DNA of 64,000 nt from Tepidibacter hydrothermalis (lineage in GTDB: Bacteria; Bacillota; Clostridia; Peptostreptococcales; Peptostreptococcaceae). The position numbers and the translations under genes were made by a program. The notes below the pieces were generated by a model. It had not been told where the DNA came from, made no database searches, and saw only the letters and a list, made by a program, of their open reading frames with translations. The DNA lies in assembly GCF_029542625.1 (NCBI RefSeq), contig NZ_CP120733.1, positions 1,674,001 to 1,738,000 on the forward strand, given 5' to 3'. This document shows positions 1 through 9,238 of this stretch, piece after piece. Position 1 is the first letter of the stretch; every line of letters starts with the position of its first letter.

Positions 1-88
1 GTAATTAAACTGTAAATGGTAGTAATTTAAGTTTAACATGGAATTTTGATTTCAAAATAAAATAAGAACAAAAAGAGGGAGATAAATT

Positions 89-1807
89 ATGGAGGATATT
101 AAAATAGTTTACAATAGGAAATTAGTTTTTTATATTATACTTAGTACTTTAGTTATTAGTTGGATATGTTTAGGTATTATTTCGCCAATCTTTATTTTAG
201 GTGCAGTATATTTTATATTTTTTTATAAAAATCCAATTAAACTTGATTGGATTAAAAAATCTTTAATTGTTTTTGATTTGCAAAAAAAGGGAATTAAACT
301 ATACTCTTACGAGAAGGAGATTCCTTGGGATGATATTGATACATATTATATTAAATTTGATTTTTTCAGATATTATCTTTGTATAAAACTAAGAAAAGAT
401 ATAGTGATGGCAGAAGAAAAAAATTTGTTTTACGAAAAATTACAACAATCAAATATTTTAAATGAAACTCATGAAGGAGATAAAATAATAGAATATCCTT
501 ATAATTTTATAGAAAGTTCAACTGATGATCTAAAATCAAAAATTGAAATGTTTTTAAAAGAGTATTCTACATATTACCTAGAAAAATCACAAGATAGATT
601 AGAAATTAATAAAAGTACATTTCAAACATTATGTGTTGGGTTAGGGAGTTTATTGTTTATTAATATACTTGCGAATAATGGTACTTTTTTTCTGATAAGC
701 TGTTTTATAAGCATACCTATTATATTTAATTTTTTTAAGAAAATAGAACATACTTCATATTTGATTTTAACAAAAAAAGGATTTGAATTTCCTGAGGCAA
801 ATTTTAAGCTTGATTGGAATGTGATTAAATTAATAGAAGTACAAAAGGGAACGAGGGATACTTCAGGTGCGTTAATTATTTGGTTTAATGATATTCAAAC
901 TTTTATAAACGAAAATCCAAAATTTTTTTCAAGAATCAATGATGCATTAGATTATGATGAAGAAAAATTGAAAAAAACAGGAAGATTCAAAGTCAAATGT
1001 TCAGAAACTGCAGTAGGAGAAGATGCTTTAAGAGAAGAATTTCAAAAATATATAGATAAATATGGTCAAGTAATTATTCAAAGCGAAGATATTCAGAAGC
1101 ATAATAAACAAGAAGAAAGATATAAAATTATTTATGCTGAAAAGAATTTAAATAATGAAATAGAGAATTTAACTAATGAAACACAAAATAAGCAGAGTAC
1201 AAAGTTAGAAAAAGAAGAAATAAAAGATAATACAATCATAAATATAATAGATGAAAAAAAGGAAATTTTATCTGAAAATAAAACTACTGTAGGCGCTTTA
1301 CCAAACCTAGCATTAGAATGTAATTTAGAACTTCAAAAACTTGTAAGAATTCAATTTAAATCACAGTGTACTTTTGATCAGATGATTCTTTTGAAGGAAG
1401 AAGGAGAGTACTGTTTGGCAGTAAGAGTAGAAGGGTTAAGATTAGATGGCTATTGTATTTTTTTGAAAAATCAAATTAAAACTTTATCTTATTGTCCTGA
1501 TTTTTACAATGAGCTACTTCAAAAAGAATATTATTTTAAATTAAATACAGTACATTATATTGACCTTGAAAAATGGGAGACGATTTTTAACACTTATCAA
1601 GTAAAAAATCATTTTGTAGAAATAAAAACTGTAAATGAAAACTATAAGGGAAAACTTAAAGAAATATCAGAAGAAAAAATGGTATTAAATGCATTTGAAA
1701 TAAAAGATAAAGGTGACTTTAAATCTGTATCTATTGATTTAAAATCAATTACTTTGAGTTCTTTTGAAACCTCTGAATTAATGCTTTTAGAAAAATATAG
1801 TTCTTAA
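89..1807 (+). CDS. Large membrane-anchored protein with duplicated STM3941-like module
   Basis: The protein has 572 residues. Two similar blocks can be seen, each a hydrophobic pair followed by a PH-like stretch containing an (L/I)xWxxI motif: residues about 10-110 and about 180-330. This arrangement is like the poorly known STM3941 family. A charged Lys/Glu/Asn-rich linker (about 345-420) leads to a C-terminal soluble domain of about 150 residues that I do not recognise. The ATG at 89 follows AGAGGGAG at a good distance. It is probably an inner-membrane protein facing the cytoplasm. No function can be assigned, and the gene stands alone. Confidence 0.8.
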   Translation: MEDIKIVYNRKLVFYIILSTLVISWICLGIISPIFILGAVYFIFFYKNPIKLDWIKKSLIVFDLQKKGIKLYSYEKEIPWDDIDTYYIKFDFFRYYLCIKLRKDIVMAEEKNLFYEKLQQSNILNETHEGDKIIEYPYNFIESSTDDLKSKIEMFLKEYSTYYLEKSQDRLEINKSTFQTLCVGLGSLLFINILANNGTFFLISCFISIPIIFNFFKKIEHTSYLILTKKGFEFPEANFKLDWNVIKLIEVQKGTRDTSGALIIWFNDIQTFINENPKFFSRINDALDYDEEKLKKTGRFKVKCSETAVGEDALREEFQKYIDKYGQVIIQSEDIQKHNKQEERYKIIYAEKNLNNEIENLTNETQNKQSTKLEKEEIKDNTIINIIDEKKEILSENKTTVGALPNLALECNLELQKLVRIQFKSQCTFDQMILLKEEGEYCLAVRVEGLRLDGYCIFLKNQIKTLSYCPDFYNELLQKEYYFKLNTVHYIDLEKWETIFNTYQVKNHFVEIKTVNENYKGKLKEISEEKMVLNAFEIKDKGDFKSVSIDLKSITLSSFETSELMLLEKYSS

Positions 1808-1924
1808 ATATAACAGTAATTAAAGTGATGGATGATATGGTATGAAAGTATAATTTTATGCAACTAAAAACCGCAGATATATTATGTAAGCTAAACCATA
1901 ACATGTAATAGAGTAACTAATTAA

Positions 1925-2135
1925 CGATAAAGTTGTAGGATATCAATTTAGAGGAATAGGTAAATCAACTTATAAAGTAATGTTGAATGAAAGCAAACAT
2001 CATACCGTGATAACAGTAGATAATAATAGGTTTATTGTTGGTGCAAATACTAAAAGATGTAAATACAAGAAATGGTTTATACAGAAAAAAATCTATTTGG
2101 ATTATCATTGTTTTTCTGTTTAGATATATTATAAC
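1925..2135 (+). pseudogene. Decayed fragment of an unknown gene
   Basis: A stretch reads as coding (DKVVGYQFRGIGKS...VDNNRFIVGAN) but has no start, and the frame closes shortly afterwards. The rest of the gap between 1808 and 2251 holds nothing else apart from the terminator at its end. The family is not recognised. Confidence 0.4.
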
Positions 2136-2189
2136 AATTGGGAATTAATAGGCAATGATTTACCAAAGAAATTTAACTTACAATCAAAG

Positions 2190-2228
2190 AAGTTAGCTGA
2201 GAACTGAGGTTTTTAGCTAACTTTTTAT
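2190..2228 (+). terminator. Hairpin terminator
   Basis: AGTTAGCT (2191-2198) pairs with AGCTAACT (2215-2222) and a T run follows. It lies between the end of the upstream fragment and the 3' end of the minus-strand flavin reductase, so it may serve the plus strand. Confidence 0.6.
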
Positions 2229-2251
2229 ATATTAAGGTATTATATATTTTC

Positions 2252-2806
2252 TTATAGGCAGTAACCTAGGGATTCAGCTTTATTTAAAGCTGTATTTGTA
2301 TTTATATCCCCTACATTAAAAACTCCACCTACAAGTAATGTATCTTTAACAGTCCATCCTAGATAATTATTAATATCTTTGAAAGTTAATAATAGACTAT
2401 TGAAAACTGCGTTATTAGGATCTCCCGCAGAACATAGTAAAATACTTTCTTTATTTTTAATTGACTTGTTACAGCTAGGAACACAATAAGAGTATAATTT
2501 ATCAATTACTGATTTAATTTGTGCACTGAATGTAAACCAATACAGAGGAGTTGAAAATACAACTACATCTGATGATTCTATGTATTCAGAAAGTTCGTTA
2601 AAGTGATCGTTATCAAATGAACATGCTTTTCCTTTTTTCCAGCAATTATCGCAGTTAACACAAGGATTAATTTTATTTTTAGCAGCATTGAATATTGTAA
2701 CCTGGTGACCTTTATTTTGAGCCCCTTTAGCAAAATACTTTGATAACTCTGTACTGTTTCCATTATCTCTAGGACTTCCAGTAATTATTAAAATATTTTT
2801 TTTCAT
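2252..2806 (-). CDS. Flavodoxin-fold NAD(P)H-dependent FMN reductase (iron-sulfur flavoprotein type)
   Basis: Using the ATG at 2806 (MKKNILIITGSPR), the protein has 184 residues. The phosphate-binding loop TGSPRDNGNS follows the first strand. The CVNCDNC...C cysteine cluster at about residues 48-60 is typical of the clostridial iron-sulfur-flavoprotein branch, and STPLYWFTFSAQ is the FMN-contacting loop. An ORF extends 14 codons further upstream, but GAGGAT sits 11 bases before ATG 2806, which favours the shorter form. The family reduces FMN or quinone-like acceptors with NAD(P)H; the true substrate is unknown. It stands alone, with gene debris upstream. Confidence 0.8.
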   Translation of the reverse strand: MKKNILIITGSPRDNGNSTELSKYFAKGAQNKGHQVTIFNAAKNKINPCVNCDNCWKKGKACSFDNDHFNELSEYIESSDVVVFSTPLYWFTFSAQIKSVIDKLYSYCVPSCNKSIKNKESILLCSAGDPNNAVFNSLLLTFKDINNYLGWTVKDTLLVGGVFNVGDINTNTALNKAESLGYCL

Positions 2807-2889
2807 GTAAATCATATCCTCATAATTAAAAAATTTGCTATCTTGCAAAACTAATTATATTTTAGTTAAGATATAATTGCAATTACGAA

Positions 2890-3380
2890 CTTTTTTAGCC
2901 ATAAGTTACCAAAAGGAAAGTATTGGACAGAAAAGGTAAACATAAATAGTACTATAGAAAATGAATATGCTTTATATGTTAAACAAGATAATTTTAAAAA
3001 AGATAATAATTTTAACGAAATAATAAGTACTACAGAATTATAAAACTATACAGAGCAAGAATGCTATAGCTTGTATAAAGTATATAGACTAATTTTTTAT
3101 TTGATAGATATGAACAGAATATACTTGAAGATAATAAATCTGTTAAATCAAGTTTAGAGAGGAAGAATGCGATTTAAAAAGAGACATACCTTACTACTTT
3201 AAAAGCATTAACATACAGTGCTTGTCAAATATCTGGAATCATTGGAATGTATAATAAAAAATATAATGTTAATTCTGGAATTAATGTATATTCTCATATT
3301 GATTTTGAAATGTGTTGGATACTTGAGAGGGCTTCTTATTCTGAAAATAAAAAAGAACAGATTTAAACTGTTCTTTGAGT
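2890..3380 (+). pseudogene. Gene debris with two short coding remnants
   Basis: Two unconnected stretches still read like protein: one ending in FNEIISTTEL at about 3043, and one around 3205-3366 reading YSACQISGIIGMYNKKYNV...FEMCWILERASYSENKKEQI. Neither has an intact start and I do not recognise them. The second runs into a small hairpin, AAAGAACAG/CTGTTCTTT (about 3353-3377), followed by a weak T run. The rest of 2807-3690 shows no gene. Confidence 0.35.
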
Positions 3381-3690
3381 TTGCCTCATTTTAGATTTTA
3401 TATATTCATTTAATTTAATTTTTTCAATTGAATTGTTTCAGTACTATTATCTAAATTTATAGTAAGTTTAACTATTTCATCTGTGTTTTTCATTGATTTT
3501 TCTATAGAACATGATTTTGACACAGTACGACATAATCTATTTAAGATAAATTTTTTATAACATGTCAATATGTAAGATTTGATGTTCCACCTGATCCTCC
3601 TGTACTTCTCACGATAGAGTAGGAGGGGTGTTTTGCAATTATCTTGGCAACTTGTTCAGCGCACTTAAATGAAAATAATTATAGACTATA

Positions 3691-4326
3691 TTACAGTACA
3701 GAAGATAATATCAAAAATCCTTTATAGCACATATCCTCAAAATCCATGATCTGATATTCAAATCCTGATTGTTTTATTGCTTCTTTTTGTTTCTTTGAGA
3801 TATGTGTTGAAGGATAAAGACCTAGAATATAGCTTGATGTAGTGGATATAAAAGTCTGTATCGCTTCATCGCTAGAAGTCGGAAAGAACTTTTGAATGCT
3901 TTGATATAAAGGATCCATAAAGCCCATTAGATTTCTCTTGAATTCAGTTAACTTTTCTAAACTGCAGTTCTTCTCCAAAACGGAATACAATATTGACATA
4001 AGTCTTAACAAGCGCTTGTTCTTAACATAGGATTTAGTAAATTGACGACAGAACTCTTCCTTCGTCAATACTTCGTATTTCTCTGTAAATTTGATTACAT
4101 CTTCTATCCAAGCCATGACATCTATCAAAAGTAGATCGAGTAGTATCTCCTCTTTTGTAGTGTAGTATTTATAGATCGTTGACCTTGCGAAAGATGTCTT
4201 TTCTCCAATCGCTTTAAAGTGAACATCATCAATATCTCCTTTATCAAATATCTCAGCACAGGCGATGAGAATTTCTTTTCTTCGTTCTTCGATTTGTTCA
4301 TTTGTTCTTGCTCGCTTAAATTCCAT
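3691..4326 (-). CDS. TetR/AcrR family transcriptional regulator
   Basis: The protein has 211 residues with a standard N-terminal TetR helix-turn-helix: EIFDKGDIDDVHFKAIGEKTSFARSTIYKYYTTKEEIL at residues about 27-66. The C-terminal ligand domain is all-helical and divergent. The ATG follows AGGGGTGAT. It is transcribed away from the aldo/keto reductase operon, whose promoter carries two inverted repeats, so it most likely represses that operon and itself. The inducer is unknown. Confidence 0.88.
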   Translation of the reverse strand: MEFKRARTNEQIEERRKEILIACAEIFDKGDIDDVHFKAIGEKTSFARSTIYKYYTTKEEILLDLLLIDVMAWIEDVIKFTEKYEVLTKEEFCRQFTKSYVKNKRLLRLMSILYSVLEKNCSLEKLTEFKRNLMGFMDPLYQSIQKFFPTSSDEAIQTFISTTSSYILGLYPSTHISKKQKEAIKQSGFEYQIMDFEDMCYKGFLILSSVL

Positions 4327-4381
4327 TTAATCACCCCTGAAGATAATGTTAACACAAGTTCATATTAGTTTCAAATAATAG

Positions 4382-4431
4382 TTGACATAGTGTCAGGAAA
4401 ATTGTATAATCACTTTACGGACATGGTGTCA
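4382..4431 (+). promoter_or_regulatory. Sigma-A promoter with two TetR-like operators
   Basis: TTGACA (4382-4387), a 17-base spacer and TATAAT (4405-4410) form a consensus vegetative promoter firing toward the aldo/keto reductase. TGACATAGTGTCA (4383-4395) overlaps the -35, and GGACATGGTGTCAG (4419-4432) lies at the likely start site. They share a ACAT(A/G)GTGTCA core, as expected for two copies of one operator. Confidence 0.75.
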
Positions 4432-4519
4432 GTTATATTTAAAGTTAATAATATTAAGCAAGGTTACTATGTTATAAGTTCAATGCTGAATAATCTATTA
4501 AATAAAGGGGGAGTATGAT

Positions 4520-5737
4520 ATGCAATATAGAAGGTTGGTGAAAAATGGAGAGGATTTATCTGTTCTAGGTTATGGCTGCATGCGTTTCCCAACGAAAAAC
4601 GGTAGAATCGATGAGGATAAAGCTGACAAACAGATGATATACGCCTTTAAGAATGGTGTAAATTACTACGATACCGCCTATCCTTATCATGGTGGTAGAA
4701 GTGAAGTGATGCTGGGGAAGTTCATAAAAAAGCACAATATAAGGGACCAAGTCTACATTGCCGATAAGCTACCAGCTTTCCTGATTAATAGACCAGAACA
4801 GATCAAGAAGTATTTTGAAACACAACTCGAGAGACTCGATACAAACTATATAGATTATTATCTGATGCATATGCTAGACAGTATGCAAACTTGGCAGAAA
4901 TTAAAGAAGTTTGGAATACTTGAATTTATCGAAGAGAAGAAGGAGAAGGGTGAGATAAGGCATATTGGATTTTCTTTCCATGGTAGACCTGAAGAATTCA
5001 TTAAGATTCTAGAAGATTACGACTGGGAATTCTGTCAGATTCAGTTCAACTATTTAGATGAATACAATCAAGCAGGTCTTGCAGGATTAAAAAGGGCCAG
5101 TGAACTTAGGATTGGCGTTGTTATCATGGAACCGTTACGAGGCGGTAATCTAGCTGCAAAGGCTCCGGCGAAAGTCAAAGAGAAGTTTGATGAATATATT
5201 GAAAAAAGATCACCAGCCTTTTGGGCGTTACGCTGGATCTGGAATCATCCCGAAGTTGGTGTAGTACTGAGTGGTATGAACGTCGATGAACATATTACTG
5301 AAAACATTGAAGTAGCAAGATTGACTGAACCAAACAGTATGTCGAAAGAGGAGATTGAGATTGTAGATGATGTCAAAAAAATTTATAGTAAACTGATGAA
5401 AGTACCTTGTACTGGTTGCAATTATTGCATGCCTTGCCCTTTTAATGTAGATATTCCAGGTACATTTACGGATTATAACAACAAGTATTTCTTTGGAGAT
5501 AGACAATCGCAATTTCAATACATTGGTAAAGTAGTCGGGATGATGGGGATTAAGAAATCTGGTGCAGACCTATGTACCGACTGTGGGAAATGTGAAAAGC
5601 ATTGTCCTCAGGAAATTGAAATAAGAAAAGAACTAAAGGTTGCCCATAAGGAGTTGGATAACTGGTTCTTAAGAAGGGTAATGAAAGTTATTATGTTTTT
5701 TATGGGTGACAGAAGCAGAAAAAGGCAAGAAGCGTAA
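4520..5737 (+). CDS. Aldo/keto reductase with C-terminal 4Fe-4S ferredoxin domain
   Basis: The protein has 405 residues. The aldo/keto reductase barrel (about 1-290) has the catalytic tetrad region: Asp51 and Tyr56 in DTAYPYHGG, Lys83 in IADKLP and His near 117 in LMHML. The C-terminal part (about 295-390) has CTGCNYCMPCP and CTDCGKCEKHCP, enough cysteines for two 4Fe-4S clusters. This two-part layout is typical of anaerobe COG1453 proteins, which presumably pass electrons between NAD(P)H and ferredoxin. GGGGGAG lies six bases before the ATG. It forms a likely operon with the DJ-1 gene 61 bases downstream. Confidence 0.9.
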   Translation: MQYRRLVKNGEDLSVLGYGCMRFPTKNGRIDEDKADKQMIYAFKNGVNYYDTAYPYHGGRSEVMLGKFIKKHNIRDQVYIADKLPAFLINRPEQIKKYFETQLERLDTNYIDYYLMHMLDSMQTWQKLKKFGILEFIEEKKEKGEIRHIGFSFHGRPEEFIKILEDYDWEFCQIQFNYLDEYNQAGLAGLKRASELRIGVVIMEPLRGGNLAAKAPAKVKEKFDEYIEKRSPAFWALRWIWNHPEVGVVLSGMNVDEHITENIEVARLTEPNSMSKEEIEIVDDVKKIYSKLMKVPCTGCNYCMPCPFNVDIPGTFTDYNNKYFFGDRQSQFQYIGKVVGMMGIKKSGADLCTDCGKCEKHCPQEIEIRKELKVAHKELDNWFLRRVMKVIMFFMGDRSRKRQEA

Positions 5738-5798
5738 GTCGTTTCTTCAGGATAAATTTAAAATACTTTAAATTAAACAATTAAAAGGAGATATTGAA

Positions 5799-6500
5799 AT
5801 GAAAAAAAGCAGAGTACTTATTCTAGTGACAAATCATTCAGATTTTGAGAAACACAATGTAGATCCTACTGGACTTTGGTTATCCGAACTAACTCATTTT
5901 TATGATGTATTTGATGAAAGAGGAATTGATATGGATATTATCAGTCCTAAAGGAGGAAAAATTCCGATAGATTCAAGAAGCTTAAGTCGATTTGGATTAG
6001 ATAAAAAGACAAAGAAGCGATATGAAGATTCAAAATTCATGTCTCTTTTAAAAAATACTAAATCTCTATCAGATATAAACTGGCAAGACTACGATGTTCT
6101 TTACTTTGCTGGCGGGCATGGTGCCATGTGGGATTTTGCAAATGATGGTGATCTACACACATTAACTAAAAAAATGTTTGAAGCTGGAAAAATAGTATCT
6201 GCAGTTTGTCATGGTGTTGCAGCCCTGCAAAATGTTAAGTTGAGCAATGGAGAATACTTGATTAAAGGCAAAAAAGGAACATGCTTCACATACTTCGATG
6301 AAGGTATTGCTGGTGTGAAAAAATATGTTCCATATAATCTTGAAAAGACTTTGAAAGAAAGAGGTATGGTCTATAGTAAGTCCTGTTTACCTCTTGGCAA
6401 ACACACAGTTGTTGATGGAAAACTTATTACAGGTCAAAATCCAAATTCTGCAACTGAAACGGCTCAGAAGACATTAGAGGTATTGATGAAGACTGTATAA
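5799..6500 (+). CDS. DJ-1/PfpI (Hsp31-like) class I glutamine-amidotransferase-fold protein
   Basis: The protein has 233 residues. The nucleophile elbow is SAVCHGVAAL with Cys137-His138, preceded by FAGGHGAMWDF. The length and the TGLWLSELTHFYDVF start match the Hsp31-like branch, members of which act as glutathione-independent glyoxalases or holdases. AAAAGGAGA precedes the ATG. Its place behind the ferredoxin-linked aldo/keto reductase under the same repressor suggests a shared role against reactive aldehydes; that role is inferred. Confidence 0.87.
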   Translation: MKKSRVLILVTNHSDFEKHNVDPTGLWLSELTHFYDVFDERGIDMDIISPKGGKIPIDSRSLSRFGLDKKTKKRYEDSKFMSLLKNTKSLSDINWQDYDVLYFAGGHGAMWDFANDGDLHTLTKKMFEAGKIVSAVCHGVAALQNVKLSNGEYLIKGKKGTCFTYFDEGIAGVKKYVPYNLEKTLKERGMVYSKSCLPLGKHTVVDGKLITGQNPNSATETAQKTLEVLMKTV

Positions 6501-6540
6501 TATACACTTAAAGTGAAAAAAATACACTTTCACCCCTTAC

Positions 6541-6571
6541 GGTGAACCGTACCATAAGAAATGGAGATTAA
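6541..6571 (+). repeat. R2 motif copy
   Basis: It begins GGTGAACCGTACCATAAG, the best-conserved form of a short intergenic motif seen at least nine times in this window. Confidence 0.55.
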
Positions 6572-6607
6572 TTTATGGAATTAACGTTACTAATCAATAT
6601 CAATTTA

Positions 6608-6650
6608 AAACCGATCAAACTAGAAAGTATCTAGTTTGATCGGTTTGCTT
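6608..6650. terminator. Bidirectional terminator with 17-bp stem
   Basis: AAACCGATCAAACTAGA (6608-6624) pairs perfectly with 6630-6646 around the loop AAGTA. It lies between the convergent DJ-1 and pyridoxamine-oxidase-like genes and can serve both. Confidence 0.8.
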
Positions 6651-6689
6651 TATTACACGTACTAAAATTTTTAAATATATTTAAAGGTC

Positions 6690-7082
6690 CTATTTCATTG
6701 GGATTGTCATTTTCATCTCAAACCAATCATATTCAACGTTTTCAAGATAAAACATTTCAAATTCTTCTTCTCTTCCAGCATATATGTTTTTTATCACTGG
6801 ATTATTTTCAATAGTGTTTAATTTAATTTGAATGTCCTCTTCAATAACTACGTGGCCACTTACTCTTAGTGTTGATGAATTTTTAGACTTTGCTATCCAT
6901 TCTGCATAAGGATTAACTTTTAGCTGCTTGAAAGTTCTTCTCTTGTTTGATGTTCCGAAAAATATTCTATTATCCTCAGTAATCATAATTCCAAAGCCTC
7001 TTACTCTAGGCTTTCCATTCTCATCTGTTGTTGCTAAGAATCCCATAGGGTTTTCCTTAATAAAATTTAATTCTTTACTCAT
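6690..7082 (-). CDS. Pyridoxamine 5'-phosphate oxidase-like flavin-binding protein
   Basis: The protein has 130 residues, a single split-barrel domain. GFLATTDENGKPRVRGFGI is the usual N-terminal strand pair, followed by FFGTSNKRRTFKQLKVNPYAEW. These small proteins bind FMN or F420-like cofactors; most are not true PdxH enzymes. AAGGAGAC precedes the ATG. A decayed NAD-binding reductase gene follows upstream on the same strand and may once have been co-transcribed. Confidence 0.82.
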   Translation of the reverse strand: MSKELNFIKENPMGFLATTDENGKPRVRGFGIMITEDNRIFFGTSNKRRTFKQLKVNPYAEWIAKSKNSSTLRVSGHVVIEEDIQIKLNTIENNPVIKNIYAGREEEFEMFYLENVEYDWFEMKMTIPMK

Positions 7083-7225
7083 GTGATTAGTCTCCTTTTT
7101 AAGTTTTTATTTGACAATATGTTTACTTTGTGAGTAAATAATGTATTCTGTATATGGCATATAATTATACACTCAAAGTCATTGATATATTGAACAATTT
7201 AAATTTTATGATAAATTAATAAATA

Positions 7226-7380
7226 TTAACTTCCTATAATTGGTATTGACTTAATATATTTTGAATCTTTTACTCGATCTAGGATAAAACTAGCAATATT
7301 TTTACGTGAGATTTTCCATTTGATTTTTTCATTATTAATTTTCTAATTGAGTTACTGGCACCAAAAACTGCTATTGTCAT
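7226..7380 (-). pseudogene. NmrA/SDR-type NAD(P)-binding protein with internal deletion
   Basis: The start codon at 7380 sits behind a good AAGGAGG and reads MTIAVFGASNSIRKLI, a Rossmann-fold start (the usual GATGxxG altered). The frame then closes, and a second frame gives SRKNIASFILDRVKDSKYIKSIPIIGS, the usual C-terminus of this family. About 150 internal codons are missing, so the gene is dead. Confidence 0.65.
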
Positions 7381-7420
7381 TTTTAAACCTCCTTCAATTT
7401 AAAGAGTGATTATATTAATT

Positions 7421-7450
7421 ATTGTATAGAGTATAAATATAATATACAAT
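7421..7450. promoter_or_regulatory. Inverted repeat, likely TetR operator
   Basis: ATTGTATA (7421-7428) and TATACAAT (7443-7450) bracket a centre of 14 bases between the dead reductase gene and the TetR gene that diverges from it. This is the usual place for an autoregulatory operator. Confidence 0.55.
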
Positions 7451-7520
7451 GGTTAATATAAGATAATGTGATAGATAATAGACATACTGATTATTAATGT
7501 TCATTAAGTAGGAGGAAATC

Positions 7521-8129
7521 ATGAGTAAGAAGATAGATTTAAGGATAATACGAACGAAAAAATCAATAAAAAAAGCTTTTTTAGACTTGCTTAAGGAGAA
7601 AAACTATAATAAAATCACCATTCAAGATATAGCAGAAGAAGCAATGATTAATCGTAATACTTTCTACTTACATTATTTAGATAAAGATGATTTACTCGAT
7701 CAACTAAGTAATGAGTGTTTGAACAAATTGAAAGAAAGTATGAATGCTAGTAGTAATGTTAATATAATTGACGACTTAGGTTATGATGAGTTCTATGAAA
7801 TAAATAAGAAAGTTTTTAAAGCTATTGAAGAAGAGTTTGATTTCTATAAGGTGATTTTAGGGGATGAGAGTATACCGTACTTATCTTTTAAATTTACAAA
7901 TGTGATAAAGAATCATATGAGTGAGGGGTTAGACAAATCTTACTCACTAAAAAATGATGAGAGAAATATAGAGCATAGAATAATATATGTTGAATATATG
8001 GCAGCAGGGCTTATAGGAGTTATTCGCTTTTGGGTTAATAATAAGGATAAGTATTCTATAGAAGAAGTATCAAGGATAGTAATTAATATGTACTCCAAAG
8101 ACATACTTGAATTACTAAAAAATTGTTAG
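7521..8129 (+). CDS. TetR/AcrR family transcriptional regulator
   Basis: The protein has 202 residues. The N-terminal helix-turn-helix (residues about 8-60) reads TKKSIKKAFLDLLKEKNYNKITIQDIAEEAMINRNTFYLHYLDKDDLL with the lengths normal for TetR. The C-terminal half resembles the TetR_C_8-type domain. TAGGAGG precedes the ATG. It diverges from the broken NAD-binding reductase, so it may have lost its target; the intact oxidase-like gene at 6690 is the next candidate. Confidence 0.87.
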   Translation: MSKKIDLRIIRTKKSIKKAFLDLLKEKNYNKITIQDIAEEAMINRNTFYLHYLDKDDLLDQLSNECLNKLKESMNASSNVNIIDDLGYDEFYEINKKVFKAIEEEFDFYKVILGDESIPYLSFKFTNVIKNHMSEGLDKSYSLKNDERNIEHRIIYVEYMAAGLIGVIRFWVNNKDKYSIEEVSRIVINMYSKDILELLKNC

Positions 8130-8201
8130 AACTTAAAAGTATCTCGAATACAAATTATGGTGCAGGTACCTTTTTCATAAAAATCGCCGTTGTAATGATG
8201 T

Positions 8202-8253
8202 ACTGAACCAGCTTAAGTAGACACAATAAATAGTCTATTTCTAGAGGTTCAGT
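8202..8253. repeat. IS3-type end remnant folding into a nested hairpin
   Basis: ACTGAACC (8202-8209) and GGTTCAGT (8246-8253) enclose AGTAGACACAATAAATAGTC, the same sequence as the IS3 right ends at 12906, 23743 and 41647. No transposase codons remain here. Confidence 0.5.
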
Positions 8254-8280
8254 TCTTTAAAAATATATATAAGAAAAAAA

Positions 8281-8355
8281 TAGATAAGTCATGCTTGTAA
8301 CAAAAAGGGGGAACACTTCTATAAGAATGCTTTATATTTAAGACAACTATTTTCC
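8281..8355 (+). repeat. R1 structured repeat, copy 1 (degenerate)
   Basis: It contains ATAAGTCATGCTTGT and AAGAATGC but has lost the tail hairpin. The rest of 8356-8560 shows no gene. Confidence 0.5.
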
Positions 8356-8562
8356 TTAACACATTTAAAAAATATTTCTATTTGAACTTTGAAATTGAAC
8401 TATGTTATTCATTTCAAATGCACTTAAATATAATATTTTGTAGTTAATTTATTTTCATCCTTAAAACATGAAGGCATATTTATTTCAATATTTTATAATA
8501 GAACCTATTGGATTGTATATAAAGAAAACTATTAATGAAATAAGAATATTTAAGCTTAAATT

Positions 8563-8612
8563 AATAAGTCCTGCGTGTATGAAAACATTCAGGACTTATT
8601 GCTATAATTTTT
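8563..8612 (+). terminator. Hairpin near convergent 3' ends
   Basis: AATAAGTCCTG (8563-8573) pairs with CAGGACTTATT (8590-8600); a T run follows on the plus strand. It could also stop minus-strand transcription of the oxidase-like gene that ends at 8629. Confidence 0.6.
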
Positions 8613-8628
8613 TTTATATATAATATAA

Positions 8629-9033
8629 CTAAAGAGTATATTCTACAGGAGGATTCCCAGAAAAGTCAGCGATAACTGCCTGTACATTCTCTAGATAGAA
8701 AATTTCAAATATTGGATTTTCTGGTGTTTGGTATAGCGATTTCACAAGCTCGCTGTTTTCAAGTACAGCTTTCTTAATTTCTATATCAGTGGAGAATACA
8801 GCTTTCCCGCTTAACCTGATCCATGAAAATGTTGGGCTTGAAGTTGTAATTTCAATATATGGACACTCTTTAAGTTGTGCAAAGACATCTTTTTGATTGC
8901 TAGTACAGAAATATAATTTTCCATCTTTCTCAAGCATAAATTGGAAAGGACGCACCTTAGGCTTACTATCTAATCCAATTGTCGCAAAATATTGTACTGG
9001 GTTTTCACTTAAAAATTTTATTACTTCATTCAT
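8629..9033 (-). CDS. Pyridoxamine 5'-phosphate oxidase-like flavin-binding protein
   Basis: The protein has 134 residues from the ATG at 9033. AAGGAG lies nine bases ahead of this ATG but touches the alternative ATG at 9042. FLSENPVQYFATIGLDSKPKVRPFQFM is the split-barrel start and FCTSNQKDVFAQLKECPYIEI the next pair of strands. It is a paralogue of the protein at 6690 with the same architecture. It diverges from the HxlR regulator at 9239, a common pairing in which HxlR senses redox or electrophile stress and controls the flavoprotein. Confidence 0.83.
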   Translation of the reverse strand: MNEVIKFLSENPVQYFATIGLDSKPKVRPFQFMLEKDGKLYFCTSNQKDVFAQLKECPYIEITTSSPTFSWIRLSGKAVFSTDIEIKKAVLENSELVKSLYQTPENPIFEIFYLENVQAVIADFSGNPPVEYTL

Positions 9034-9238
9034 ATTTAACATCTCCTTAAAAAGGTAATAGATTATTTTTATAGATTTTAAAATACTTAAAAGTACTGAT
9101 GAAATTTTTATTCAATTATCTTGGGGTGATTTGATTTATAGTGGCCACGTGTATATAATAAATGCTATATCATATTAGTGCAAGTAAGCACTTGAAAGTG
9201 CTATAGGTACCCATAGGTAACTAATAGGAGGTGATCTT

